Below, in pieces: positions 8,078-16,274 of a DNA stretch of 64,000 nucleotides (its first letter is position 1; each line of letters opens with the position of its first letter). Origin of the DNA: Bacteroides oleiciplenus YIT 12058 (GTDB taxonomy: Bacteria; Bacteroidota; Bacteroidia; Bacteroidales; Bacteroidaceae); assembly GCF_000315485.1 (NCBI RefSeq), contig NZ_JH992947.1, positions 62,001 through 126,000 on the forward strand, given 5' to 3'. The notes under the pieces are model-generated. The model was not told the origin of the DNA and searched no databases. It was given only the letters and a program-made list of their open reading frames with translations. The translations under genes and the position numbers were made by a program.

Positions 8078-9082
8078 TCATTTCTTTCCTTTAACCTTTT
8101 TGTTCAAAATCCTTATATTATCCAAATAGGCTTGCTCTACGGGAGAAAGTGTACGGACATCAAACTGTCTATATTCCCTTTCTGCTTTTTCCATAGCTTG
8201 CTCATGACTGACAGTTCCACTACCATTCAAGAGTTGTCCTCCCGTAGAAGAAAGGATTGCGTCAAGATGCTGAATATAGTCTTTCATATACATAGTCCGA
8301 TGCTTCATAGCTTGCACTTCGGCAAAATCGAAATATCCGGAAACTAAATTATTCAGAACTTTCAATTCTTCTTCGCTTAAGTAATTCTTCGCTATTTTTG
8401 CATCGCGCAATGTAGGATGGTCTCCCTTGAAAGAGGTCAGTCCCATCATGTGTTGGTCCGCATCCGCCCGTTCATAAATCACTTCGGCGGCAGTATGCCC
8501 ATGAGCGGCAAAATGCAGTTTGTTTTGCACTATTTTGAAGAATTCGATGGATACATCAGAATGTGGGTCATAGTCAACCGCCGTAGCATAAATGTCAAGA
8601 ACCTGCCGGTACATCACTTTTTCTGACGAACGAATGTCGCGTATGCGGTCGAGCAGTTCTTTCCAATAACCACCACCACCCGTTTGTTTCAATCGTTCAT
8701 CATCCATAGTGAAGCCCTTGATGATATATTCTTTAAGACGTGCCGTTGCCCATTGACGAAAATGAGTGGCTTGAATTGAATTTATTCGATATCCTAAAGA
8801 TATTATCATATCAAGATTATAGTGAGGTATTTCTCTTTCAACCATGCGTGTTCCTTCTTGCCGAACTTGTCGGATTTTCCGACAGGTTGCTTCTTCTACA
8901 AGTTCACTATCTTCATAAATGTGCTTAATATGTTCTACCACATTTGTTCGAGATGTTTGGTAAAGGTCGCTCATTTGTTGTTGGGTTAACCATACGGTGT
9001 CTTCGTCCATCCGCACTTCTATGTGTGTCTGCCCGTCCTCACTCTGATAAATAATGATATTGCTCTTTTCCTTTTCTTCCAT
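8078..9082 (-). CDS. rhuM: RhuM family protein
   Basis: 334 aa, the full length for the RhuM (virulence-associated, Fic/Doc-neighbour) family. The diagnostic N-terminal half is present: DEDTVWLTQQQMSDLYQTSR and YNLDMIISLGYRINS, followed by the RQWATARLKEYIIKGF stretch. The C-terminal part (about 190-260) contains a Fic/Doc-like helical region with HFAAHGHTAAEVI. RhuM genes often travel as passengers inside type I restriction-modification loci. The 115 bases upstream look like a collapsed remnant of such a locus, and the old promoter at 9273-9280 probably drives rhuM. The biochemical function of RhuM is not established. Confidence 0.9.
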   Translation of the reverse strand: MEEKEKSNIIIYQSEDGQTHIEVRMDEDTVWLTQQQMSDLYQTSRTNVVEHIKHIYEDSELVEEATCRKIRQVRQEGTRMVEREIPHYNLDMIISLGYRINSIQATHFRQWATARLKEYIIKGFTMDDERLKQTGGGGYWKELLDRIRDIRSSEKVMYRQVLDIYATAVDYDPHSDVSIEFFKIVQNKLHFAAHGHTAAEVIYERADADQHMMGLTSFKGDHPTLRDAKIAKNYLSEEELKVLNNLVSGYFDFAEVQAMKHRTMYMKDYIQHLDAILSSTGGQLLNGSGTVSHEQAMEKAEREYRQFDVRTLSPVEQAYLDNIRILNKKVKGKK

Positions 9083-9099
9083 TTTATTGATTTGTTTCG

Positions 9100-9214
9100 T
9101 TATACAAACATTTTATCCAAGCAGGCAGATTTGATTTGCTTGCCGTATTCTGCGCGTCGATTTTCAAGCACATTCCGATTCCCATATTTTATTTGCAAGC
9201 TGTTGCTTATTCAT
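9100..9214 (-). pseudogene. Deletion scar of a type I restriction locus (hsdM start joined to a subunit tail)
   Basis: Read leftwards from an ATG at 9214, the sequence encodes MNKQQLANKIWESE, the typical N-terminus of the HsdM methylase. It then runs out of frame and stops at 9164. In the next frame the sequence to the TAA at 9100 encodes ENRRAEYGKQIKSACLDKMF plus V, which looks like the C-terminal end of an HsdS- or HsdM-type subunit. The simplest reading is an internal deletion that removed nearly all of the methylase and specificity genes and left rhuM (start 17 bases on) intact. The hsdM match is from memory; identity of the tail is less sure. Confidence 0.6.
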
Positions 9215-9272
9215 ATATTTAATGTCTTAAATATCTTTTATTTCCTACAATTCATTATCAATTATATACGTA

Positions 9273-9280
9273 CAAAATTA
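9273..9280 (-). promoter_or_regulatory. Putative -7 box for the former type I R-M operon and rhuM
   Basis: The minus strand reads TAATTTTG, matching TAnnTTTG, 58 bases before the hsdM-like ATG. With hsdM reduced to a scar, this box probably now serves rhuM with a leader of about 180 bases. Confidence 0.45.
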
Positions 9281-9377
9281 ACAATTTATTCCCATATTTA
9301 TTGCCGGTTTAGAAAATATAACTCCCAAATAGATGAAAAAACATCTGTTCTAGCAACAATTAGAGGCAAACGCAAGA

Positions 9378-9600
9378 TTAATATCCGTATTTTTTACCAC
9401 TTTCATTTCATGTCTGCCGCCTTTCCCATACCCCCTTTCTGAACACCTTCTGAGAGGGGGTACAATGACTCAGGGACTGAAAGACATTCAGTCCCTGAGT
9501 GAAAGGCTTTCAGTCCCTGACTGAATCACGTTCATTCAGCGAGTGAAACGAAAGCCCTCCGCAAGGTGAAGTTTTTCGGGAAATATTCGTAAAGAAAAAG
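9378..9600. repeat. Right copy of diverged direct repeat flanking rhuM
   Basis: It aligns with 7831-7998 in the same orientation. It is longer because a palindromic word (TCAGTCCCTGA and its complement), present once in the left copy, has expanded here to at least three copies at 9468-9528. Together the copies bracket rhuM and the hsdM scar. Confidence 0.5.
9468..9528. terminator. Hairpin cluster A (word TCAGTCCCTGA)
   Basis: ACTCAGGGACTGAA (9468-9481) and TTCAGTCCCTGAGT (9487-9500) are perfect 14-base complements with a 5-base loop. A further copy, CAGTCCCTGACTGAAT, follows at 9511-9526. It lies 3' of the regulator gene that ends at 9657 and so may terminate leftward transcripts. Confidence 0.6.
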
Positions 9601-9656
9601 AACCGATAAGATATAAACTTAAAGTACGAAATAAACGCATCGCAATACATCAGGTA

Positions 9657-10640
9657 TCAGCACTCCCCAATAACCACATCCACCGTCTCCCCATTCTTAA
9701 ACAACTCCCCGTCCTCCTGCACCAGCCTCTTCTTCAACCGGAACTTCTGTTGCGAAACCGAAGCCGGCGACACCGCAATAAGCGTAGCCACCTGCGCATT
9801 CGTGAAACGCAGACGCATCAGCAGGCAAAGTTGCAGGTCGGCAGGGGTCAACGAAGGGAAACGTTCAGTGAGCCGCCGGGTGAAACCATCGTACACACGG
9901 TCAGCGAGCTGAGACAAGTGTTCCCAGTCTTTATCGGAAAGAAATTTGGGCTGGCGACGCAGGCGTTCCACCACATCGTCACGGTCTATCAATGTGGAGG
10001 TAAGAGTCTGTACCTGACTATCAAGCAGACTGATGCGTTCGTTCCGTTCCTTCAGCAATTCCGCTTCGCGGGGTAAAGGGCGATTTTCATAATCCTTAAG
10101 ACGTGTACGAAGGGACTCGTTTTCATCACACAGCAGATTGCCGTGCACCATAAGATTCGTCAATGACCGGTGTACTTCCTCCCGTTCCTCATCCGTCAGC
10201 GACATCTCCTTCAGACACTCTTGCAATTCATTTTTTTCCAGTTCATTGTTGCGCAGACGTTGTTCATTCTCGCTCAAATCAATAAGATAGCGGCGGTGCT
10301 TACGGTCGGTCGAGAACTTGATATCTCTTATGGAGAGCCATACGTTCAGACCTATCATCAACGCAGTAAATGCCCCCAGGAAGAATTGCTTCCGCTTGTC
10401 GGCAGGCATCAAGCGGACGCGCTTTCCACCGGAGAGCTCTTTTACCCGATCATATTCCCGGTGCAAATCCGCCAACAAACGTACGGCATGAGCACTATCG
10501 GCCGCACCGATATTCGCCAGCGAGTCGGCACGGACAAGGGATTGTTCATAATTCAATAGAGTTGGATTGGCAGGACTTGAACAGGCTGTCAAAATCAGCA
10601 GGAAAAACAAGGAGAAAAAGAAATGCATAGGTTTCATCAT
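9657..10640 (-). CDS. Membrane-anchored lipoprotein-like HTH transcriptional regulator
   Basis: 327 aa. The N-terminus has a lipobox-like LLILTACSS with Cys20. A short extracytoplasmic part follows, then a membrane helix at about 86-106 (FFLGAFTALMIGLNVWLSI). A long coiled coil runs across about 118-245. A C-terminal LuxR-like helix-turn-helix lies at about 262-312 (LTPADLQLCLLMRL, FTNAQVATLIAVSPASVSQQ). Bacteroides uses this layout of membrane sensor fused to a cytosolic HTH in SusR-like regulators. Its start faces the GH84 gene across a 163-base gap, so it may control that gene. A true lipid anchor together with a spanning helix would be unusual; residues 1-20 may be a plain signal. Confidence 0.75.
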   Translation of the reverse strand: MMKPMHFFFSLFFLLILTACSSPANPTLLNYEQSLVRADSLANIGAADSAHAVRLLADLHREYDRVKELSGGKRVRLMPADKRKQFFLGAFTALMIGLNVWLSIRDIKFSTDRKHRRYLIDLSENEQRLRNNELEKNELQECLKEMSLTDEEREEVHRSLTNLMVHGNLLCDENESLRTRLKDYENRPLPREAELLKERNERISLLDSQVQTLTSTLIDRDDVVERLRRQPKFLSDKDWEHLSQLADRVYDGFTRRLTERFPSLTPADLQLCLLMRLRFTNAQVATLIAVSPASVSQQKFRLKKRLVQEDGELFKNGETVDVVIGEC

Positions 10641-10740
10641 TGTTCGATGTGTTTATTTTATTCGGAGCACAAAGATAAAGCATTCTCCCCACAATAAAGA
10701 CAGAATGCAAAGCTTTTACCCACAAAATTGTTTTATGTGA

Positions 10741-10748
10741 TAAATTTG
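10741..10748 (+). promoter_or_regulatory. Putative -7 box for the GH84 gene
   Basis: TAAATTTG fits TAnnTTTG. Transcription would begin near 10755, so the in-frame ATG at 10756 would sit at the transcript end. This supports the start at 10804. Confidence 0.5.
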
Positions 10749-10803
10749 TATTTCTTTGTACAATCATATAAATCATGGCAACGAGCCCTCATTATTACTA
10801 CTT

Positions 10804-13026
10804 ATGAAAAACAAAAAGATTTCTTTATTGGGAGCCGGCCTCTTATGTGCCGCCGCTTTATTTGCACAGGACATGAGTCTGCAACCCTCTCCGCAAGAGT
10901 TCATTACGCGGGACAGCAACATCAGTCTGCCCGCCATCTACCAGATAGATGGCGAGAAAGAAGCAAACCCTCATGCAGTAAAGGTGTTGAAGGACCTGCT
11001 TGCGGGTAAACAAAGCACCCGCGAAGGACTCCGCATTTACATAGGAGAAAAAGGAGACAAAAGCGTGCGCAAATACAGTCGCCTCATTCCCGATCACGAC
11101 GAAGGTTACTACCTCTCTGTCAACGAAAAGGAAATCGTACTGGCAGGAGCCGATGAACGGGGCACCTACTATGCCCTGCAAACTTTTGCGCAACTGATAA
11201 AAGACGGCAGGCTGCCCGAAGTGGAAATAAAAGACTATCCTTCCGTGCGTCGCCGCGGTGTGGTAGAAGGTTTCTACGGAACTCCCTGGAGCCACCGGGC
11301 ACGCCTCAGCCAACTCGAGTTCTATGGCAAGAACAAAATGAATACCTATATATACGGTCCCAAAGACGACCCGTATCATAGCGCCCCCAACTGGCGCCTG
11401 CCCTATCCCGAAAAAGAAGCCACCCAATTGCAGGAGCTGGTAACAGTGGCCAACGAAAACGAAGTCGACTTCGTATGGGCCATTCATCCGGGACAAGATA
11501 TTAAGTGGAATCCGGAAGACCGCAACCTCCTGCTCTCCAAGTTTGAGAAGATGTACCAACTTGGTGTCCGTTCCTTTGCCGTATTCTTTGATGATATATC
11601 CGGTGAAGGCACCAATCCCCAAAAGCAAGCGGAACTGCTGAACTACATCGACGAGCACTTTGTGCAGACCAAGCCCGATGTCAACCCACTCATCATGTGT
11701 CCCACGGAGTACAACAAAAGTTGGTCGAACCCTAATGGCAACTACCTCACTACGCTGGGCGAGCAACTGAATCCCTCTATTCAGATTATGTGGACAGGAG
11801 ACCGTGTAGTATCCGACATTACCCGCGACGGCATCACCTGGATTAACGAACGCATCAAACGCCCGGCATACATCTGGTGGAACTTCCCCGTGTCCGACTA
11901 CGTGCGCGACCACCTGCTTCTCGGCCCGGTTTATGGCAACGACACCACGATTGCCAACGCGATGTCCGGCTTCGTCACCAACCCGATGGAGCATGCCGAA
12001 GCCTCCAAAATAGCCATTTACAGCGTAGCAAGCTATGCATGGAATCCGGCTAAATATGACGCCATGCAGACTTGGAAAGATGCCATCCACGCCATTCTGC
12101 CGGACGCTGCCGAAGAACTAGAATGTTTTGCCACCCACAATGCCGACCTGGGTGTCAACGGACATAAATACCGTCGCGAAGAATCACAGGACATCCAACC
12201 TGTTGCCGAACGGTTCCTCAAAAGCTATATAAACAATGGCAGTTACGATAAAGAAGACATCGAAGCCTTGCAAAAGACTTTCGAACAAATGAAAGAATCC
12301 GCCGATATCCTGCTTGCGAATAAAGAAAACAAGCCCCTGATTACAGAAATCACCCCCTGGTTGCATCAGTTTAAACTGTTGGCCGAAACCGGAGAAGCAG
12401 TATTGAAGATGGTAGAAAGCCGGGAAAGTGGTTCACATTCTGATTTCATACGGAAGTATAAGCATGTGAAAGCCTTGCAGCAACTGATGTTCGATGTAGA
12501 CCAGACCTACAATCAGAACCCTTATCAGCCGGGAGTGAAGACCGCTACAAAAGTAATAAAACCATTGATAGACCAGACTTTTGCAACCGTTACCAAACGC
12601 TACAATCAAAAGAATGGAACCCAACTGGATGCTACTGCCGACTACATGCCTCACCGACTAATCAGCAACGTAGAACAAATAAAGAACTTGCCATTGCAGG
12701 TAAAAGCCAATCGTATCCTCATTTCTCCTGCCAACGAAGTTGTGAAATGGGCAGCCGGAAACAGTGTTGAAATCGAACTGGACAATGCTTATCCGGGAGA
12801 GAGCATACAAATCAACTTTGGTAAGGATATCCCTTGTACATGGGGACATCTTGAAATCTCTACGGACGGTAAAGAATGGAAGAGCATAAATCTGAAACAA
12901 AAGGAAAGCAGATTAACGGCTGACTTGCAAAACACTCCTGTGAAATTTATACGTTTCACGAATGTGAGTGCCGAAGAGCAACAAGTTTATTTACGGCAAT
13001 TTGTGCTGACCATAGTAAAGGGCTAA
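10804..13026 (+). CDS. GH84 beta-N-acetylglucosaminidase (O-GlcNAcase-like)
   Basis: 740 aa. It removes terminal beta-linked GlcNAc with substrate-assisted catalysis and is probably periplasmic. The sequence matches the B. theta enzyme BtGH84 (BT_4395) along its length as I recall it. Residues 1-21 are a signal peptide ending in LFAQ. An N-terminal alpha/beta domain lies at about 25-145, the TIM-barrel catalytic domain at about 148-450, then helical and beta C-terminal domains. The catalytic pair is Asp263-Asp264 in FFDDISGEGT, and the VVEGFYGTPWSH substrate-binding motif is present. I start at 10804 (MKNKK) rather than 10756 because the signal peptide begins there and the promoter lies just upstream. 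A membrane HTH regulator is divergent on its left. Confidence 0.95.
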   Translation: MKNKKISLLGAGLLCAAALFAQDMSLQPSPQEFITRDSNISLPAIYQIDGEKEANPHAVKVLKDLLAGKQSTREGLRIYIGEKGDKSVRKYSRLIPDHDEGYYLSVNEKEIVLAGADERGTYYALQTFAQLIKDGRLPEVEIKDYPSVRRRGVVEGFYGTPWSHRARLSQLEFYGKNKMNTYIYGPKDDPYHSAPNWRLPYPEKEATQLQELVTVANENEVDFVWAIHPGQDIKWNPEDRNLLLSKFEKMYQLGVRSFAVFFDDISGEGTNPQKQAELLNYIDEHFVQTKPDVNPLIMCPTEYNKSWSNPNGNYLTTLGEQLNPSIQIMWTGDRVVSDITRDGITWINERIKRPAYIWWNFPVSDYVRDHLLLGPVYGNDTTIANAMSGFVTNPMEHAEASKIAIYSVASYAWNPAKYDAMQTWKDAIHAILPDAAEELECFATHNADLGVNGHKYRREESQDIQPVAERFLKSYINNGSYDKEDIEALQKTFEQMKESADILLANKENKPLITEITPWLHQFKLLAETGEAVLKMVESRESGSHSDFIRKYKHVKALQQLMFDVDQTYNQNPYQPGVKTATKVIKPLIDQTFATVTKRYNQKNGTQLDATADYMPHRLISNVEQIKNLPLQVKANRILISPANEVVKWAAGNSVEIELDNAYPGESIQINFGKDIPCTWGHLEISTDGKEWKSINLKQKESRLTADLQNTPVKFIRFTNVSAEEQQVYLRQFVLTIVKG

Positions 13027-13043
13027 AAAAGAAGTGGATATAT

Positions 13044-13133
13044 CGAAACTCACCACAAATTACACGGATTGACACAGATTAAAATTAAAGATAGATAATC
13101 TGTGGAAACCTGTGTAATCTGTGGTGAGTTTCG
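13044..13133. repeat. Dispersed Bacteroidetes hairpin repeat (ACACAGATT family)
   Basis: CGAAACTCACCACA (13044-13057) pairs perfectly with TGTGGTGAGTTTCG (13120-13133). The interior has further complementary ATTACACGGATT / AATCTGTGG runs. Short repeats of this kind are scattered between genes in Bacteroides genomes. Here it separates the convergent GH84 and prfC genes and could terminate both. Confidence 0.65.
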
Positions 13134-13161
13134 CGATACAGCCTCACATAACAGAGGCTTT

Positions 13162-14730
13162 TTAGAACTCGCTCGTGAAATGGAACTTAATATGTTTGAA
13201 GTCCATCTGCGCCATTTGCAGCACGTATCCGCTATCAGCCAGGAAGACGTCCCTCCCTTCGCGGTCTTTCGCCATATACTGATACTTACGTTTCTTGAAT
13301 GCCTCCAGTTCTTCTTGGTCATCACTCTCTATCCAGCAAGCCTTATACAAACTCAACGGTTCCCAGCGGCACTTCGCACTGTATTCGTTCTCCAAACGAT
13401 ACTGAATAACCTCGAACTGCAACTGCCCTACCGTACCGATAATCTTCCGCCCGTTGAATTGATTGATAAACAACTGTGCCACACCTTCGTCCATCAACTG
13501 GTCTACACCCTTGGCAAGTTGTTTCTGCTTCATCGGATCAGCATTCTCTATATACTTGAACATTTCCGGCGAGAAACTGGGTAAACCACGGAAATGAAGC
13601 ATCTCCCCTTCCGTCAGCGTATCACCAATCTTAAAACTCCCGTTATCCGGCAAGCCGATGATATCACCTGCCCAAGCCTCGTCAACCGTCGTCTTACGCT
13701 GTGCCATAAACTGTGTGGGCGAAGAAAAACGCATTGTTTTTCCGTGACGCACATGCAGATACGGTGCATTACGCGTGAATTTGCCTGAGCAAATCTTGCA
13801 GAATGCAATACAGGAACGATGGTTCGGGTCGATATTCGCCGTTATTTTAAAGATAAATCCGGTGAACTTCGGTTCATCCGGTTCTACTTCACGTTCTTCC
13901 GCCTGTACGGGACGGGGGCTTGGAGCTACCTCCACAAAGCAATCCAGCAATTCCTGCACACCGAAGTTATTCAGTGCCGAACCGAAGAATACCGGAGCCA
14001 ACTCTCCTTTCAGATAGTCTTCTTTATCAAATTCAGGATAAACCCCGTCTATCAATTCCAACTCACCACGCAACTTTTCCGCCAATTGTGCACCGATTTG
14101 CTTGTCCAGTTCCTCGGTATTGATATCTACCACTACCTTCTCCGTAACCACCTGCTTGGAAGGTTGGAAAAGATTCAAATTCTGCTCATAGATATTATAA
14201 ACCCCCTTGAAGCGGACACCGCTCTCGATAGGCCACGTCAACGGACGCACATGGATGGAAAGTTCTTCCTCCAATTCATCCAGCAAGTCAAAAGGGTCTT
14301 TCGCTTCACGGTCCATCTTATTGACGAAGATGATTACCGGCGTATTACGCATGCGGCAGACTTCCATCAGCTTACGCGTCTGCGTTTCCACACCCTTTGC
14401 ACCGTCCACTACGATGATAACGCTATCTACAGCGGTCAGCGTGCGGTAAGTATCTTCGGCAAAGTCCTGGTGACCGGGAGTGTCGAGGATATTAATCTTA
14501 TAATCTTTGTAATCGAACTCCATCACGGAAGTGGTTACAGATATACCACGTTGCTTCTCTATATCCATCCAGTCGGATGTAGCCGTTTTCTTTATCTTAT
14601 TGCTTTTTACGGCACCAGCCACCTGAATCTGTCCACCGAAAAGCAATAGCTTTTCAGTCAATGACGTCTTACCGGCATCCGGATGCGCGATAATCGCAAA
14701 GGTTCGTCTTCTCTGAATTTCTTGGTTCAT
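13162..14730 (-). CDS. prfC: Peptide chain release factor 3
   Basis: 522 aa, full length. RF3 is the translational GTPase that recycles RF1/RF2 from the ribosome after peptide release. The GTP-binding motifs are all visible: AHPDAGKT (15-22), DTPGH (83-87) and NKMD (137-140), with the switch I region near RGISVTTSVM. The beta-barrel domain II and the RF3-specific C-terminal domain follow (FQVIQYRLENEY near 450). The gene is the last of a probable leftward run LysE - DUF4924 - rfbD - prfC; the rfbD stop is 65 bases upstream. Nothing is missing. Confidence 0.97.
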   Translation of the reverse strand: MNQEIQRRRTFAIIAHPDAGKTSLTEKLLLFGGQIQVAGAVKSNKIKKTATSDWMDIEKQRGISVTTSVMEFDYKDYKINILDTPGHQDFAEDTYRTLTAVDSVIIVVDGAKGVETQTRKLMEVCRMRNTPVIIFVNKMDREAKDPFDLLDELEEELSIHVRPLTWPIESGVRFKGVYNIYEQNLNLFQPSKQVVTEKVVVDINTEELDKQIGAQLAEKLRGELELIDGVYPEFDKEDYLKGELAPVFFGSALNNFGVQELLDCFVEVAPSPRPVQAEEREVEPDEPKFTGFIFKITANIDPNHRSCIAFCKICSGKFTRNAPYLHVRHGKTMRFSSPTQFMAQRKTTVDEAWAGDIIGLPDNGSFKIGDTLTEGEMLHFRGLPSFSPEMFKYIENADPMKQKQLAKGVDQLMDEGVAQLFINQFNGRKIIGTVGQLQFEVIQYRLENEYSAKCRWEPLSLYKACWIESDDQEELEAFKKRKYQYMAKDREGRDVFLADSGYVLQMAQMDFKHIKFHFTSEF

Positions 14731-14795
14731 TCGTCGTTATCGTTATTACTATTTTTATTTTTACTAATTGCTTTGGCGTTGAGTTTTCTTCGAAC

Positions 14796-15650
14796 TCATC
14801 CCTCAAGCTTCTTAATACATTCTGCAAGGCTCTCTTCCCAATGCGGGACTTCAATGCCGAATGTCCTCTTTATCTTTGTTTTATCCAAAACCGAATAATG
14901 CGGACGAGGTGCCTTTGCCGGATATTCATCCGTATGCAACGGACTTACTTTGCAAGTCGTAATGCCTGCAATGCGGTGAATAGCAACCGTAAAGTCATAC
15001 CAGGAACATACGCCCTCATCACTAAAATGATAAATGCCCGGTACAATTCCCTGATTAATGGCCGCATAAATGGCAACCGCCAGGTCTTTCGCATATGTCG
15101 GTGTACCAATCTGGTCGAAAACAACCCCTAAAGATTCACGTTCACGTCCCAGACGAATCATCGTTTTTACAAAGTTGTTTCCATAGATAGAGTATAACCA
15201 GGCAGTACGAATCACCATCGCTTTTTCACAGTTCTGCATGACTTCCTTCTCTCCTCCCAATTTAGTGAAACCATAAACGGAATTAGGACATGGGGTACAA
15301 TCTTCTTTATAAGGTATATGTGCTGTACCATCGAATACATAGTCTGTAGAGACTTGTATCATTGCCGCAGCATTGGCCTGTGCAGCACGTGCCAGTATTC
15401 CCGGAGCTTCCTCATTCAGTTTGCGGCATAGTTCTTTGTTATCTTCCGCCTTATCAACCGCCGTAAAAGCGGCACAATTCACCACTACATCAATCTGATT
15501 GTCGGCAATGCATGCCCGCACAGCTTGTTCGTCACAGATATCCAATTCCTGTACGTCAGTAAAAAAATAAGTGTGTTGCGGATTCTCTTTTGCAAGAACT
15601 TGCATCTCGTTGCCAAGTTGCCCGTTGGCTCCGGTTACTAATATTCTCAT
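14796..15650 (-). CDS. rfbD: dTDP-4-dehydrorhamnose reductase
   Basis: 284 aa from MRILVTG. This short-chain dehydrogenase performs the last step of dTDP-L-rhamnose synthesis for surface polysaccharide. The Rossmann motif GANGQLG lies at 7-13. Tyr126 and Lys130 of YGFTK form the YxxxK catalytic pair, and STDYVFDG lies at 101-108. I start at 15650 rather than an in-frame ATG six codons upstream because family members begin directly with the first beta strand. The other rfb genes are not adjacent; the gene sits between DUF4924 and prfC, probably as part of one transcript. Confidence 0.93.
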   Translation of the reverse strand: MRILVTGANGQLGNEMQVLAKENPQHTYFFTDVQELDICDEQAVRACIADNQIDVVVNCAAFTAVDKAEDNKELCRKLNEEAPGILARAAQANAAAMIQVSTDYVFDGTAHIPYKEDCTPCPNSVYGFTKLGGEKEVMQNCEKAMVIRTAWLYSIYGNNFVKTMIRLGRERESLGVVFDQIGTPTYAKDLAVAIYAAINQGIVPGIYHFSDEGVCSWYDFTVAIHRIAGITTCKVSPLHTDEYPAKAPRPHYSVLDKTKIKRTFGIEVPHWEESLAECIKKLEG

Positions 15651-15715
15651 CTCTATATTTAGATTCAATTAATTACGATTCACGATTGAAGTCATTCTAT
15701 CACCTTATCACTTCG

Positions 15716-16258
15716 TCACTCCTCCAGCTTCAACTCCCCCTTCTTATCCTTTTCATTATAGTTGGCAAGCAAAGATATGAAACTGCTGATAGCCTCTATT
15801 GCCTTCGCCGTTCCCAGCGTGATTTCTTTCTTCTGCAAACGCAGCAGCAAAACACCATACAAGGCTTCGAAACATGTTTCCAGTTCCGGTTCATCTTTCT
15901 TTCCGTTCTTTTGGCGCAACTCTACAATAAAGGGCAGTGCCTTGAAATAAGCCGCACTATAATAAGGATATTTAGGTGATGCCAGCAATTCGCCATGCAA
16001 CTCCGTCAGGTTTATCACTACGTTACGATTGATTTGCAGATGTCCTTTCTCCTTCACGCCTTCGATACGCATCATATCAATCAGATTACCGTACCATTCT
16101 TCCAACGCAGGGCGTTCTTCTTCAGGATAACGGGAGATAATACTTTCGCGGATTTTATCGATATCGCACCCGTTGGCACGTATCAAGTCTTCCACCTGCC
16201 ACATATATATAAGGTATTCTGCGATATTCCTCGCTTTTAATTGTTGTGCTATCTTCAT
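15716..16258 (-). CDS. DUF4924 family protein
   Basis: 180 aa, soluble and mostly helical, with no signal peptide. MKIAQQLKARNIAEYLIYMW and the following acidic helix match my memory of DUF4924, a Bacteroidetes-restricted family of unknown function found next to rfbD. The start is 16 bases after the LysE-family gene and the stop is 65 bases before rfbD, consistent with one transcript. No catalytic motif is visible, so no function is assigned. Confidence 0.8.
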   Translation of the reverse strand: MKIAQQLKARNIAEYLIYMWQVEDLIRANGCDIDKIRESIISRYPEEERPALEEWYGNLIDMMRIEGVKEKGHLQINRNVVINLTELHGELLASPKYPYYSAAYFKALPFIVELRQKNGKKDEPELETCFEALYGVLLLRLQKKEITLGTAKAIEAISSFISLLANYNEKDKKGELKLEE

Positions 16259-16274
16259 GATTTTATGTTTCTTG

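Larger units (their letters stand above)
9215..9656. other. 442-base non-coding stretch upstream of the restriction remnant
   Basis: It holds a minus-strand promoter (9273-9280), an AT-rich segment without recognisable genes, the right copy of the direct repeat (9378-9600), and within that repeat the hairpin cluster at 9468-9528. I see no open frame worth calling. Confidence 0.6.

Noticed and set aside
7904..8347. Plus-strand frame (147 codons) entering rhuM from the left
   Set aside because: Most of it is antisense to rhuM and the rest lies in the direct repeat.
10756..10803. Extended start of the GH84 gene at 10756
   Set aside because: The ATG would sit at the predicted transcript start and precede the signal peptide by 16 unrelated residues.
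10858..12090. Long minus-strand frame (410 codons) across the GH84 gene
   Set aside because: It lies wholly antisense to a clear full-length enzyme and its composition has no family motifs; it is a by-product of GC-rich codon positions.
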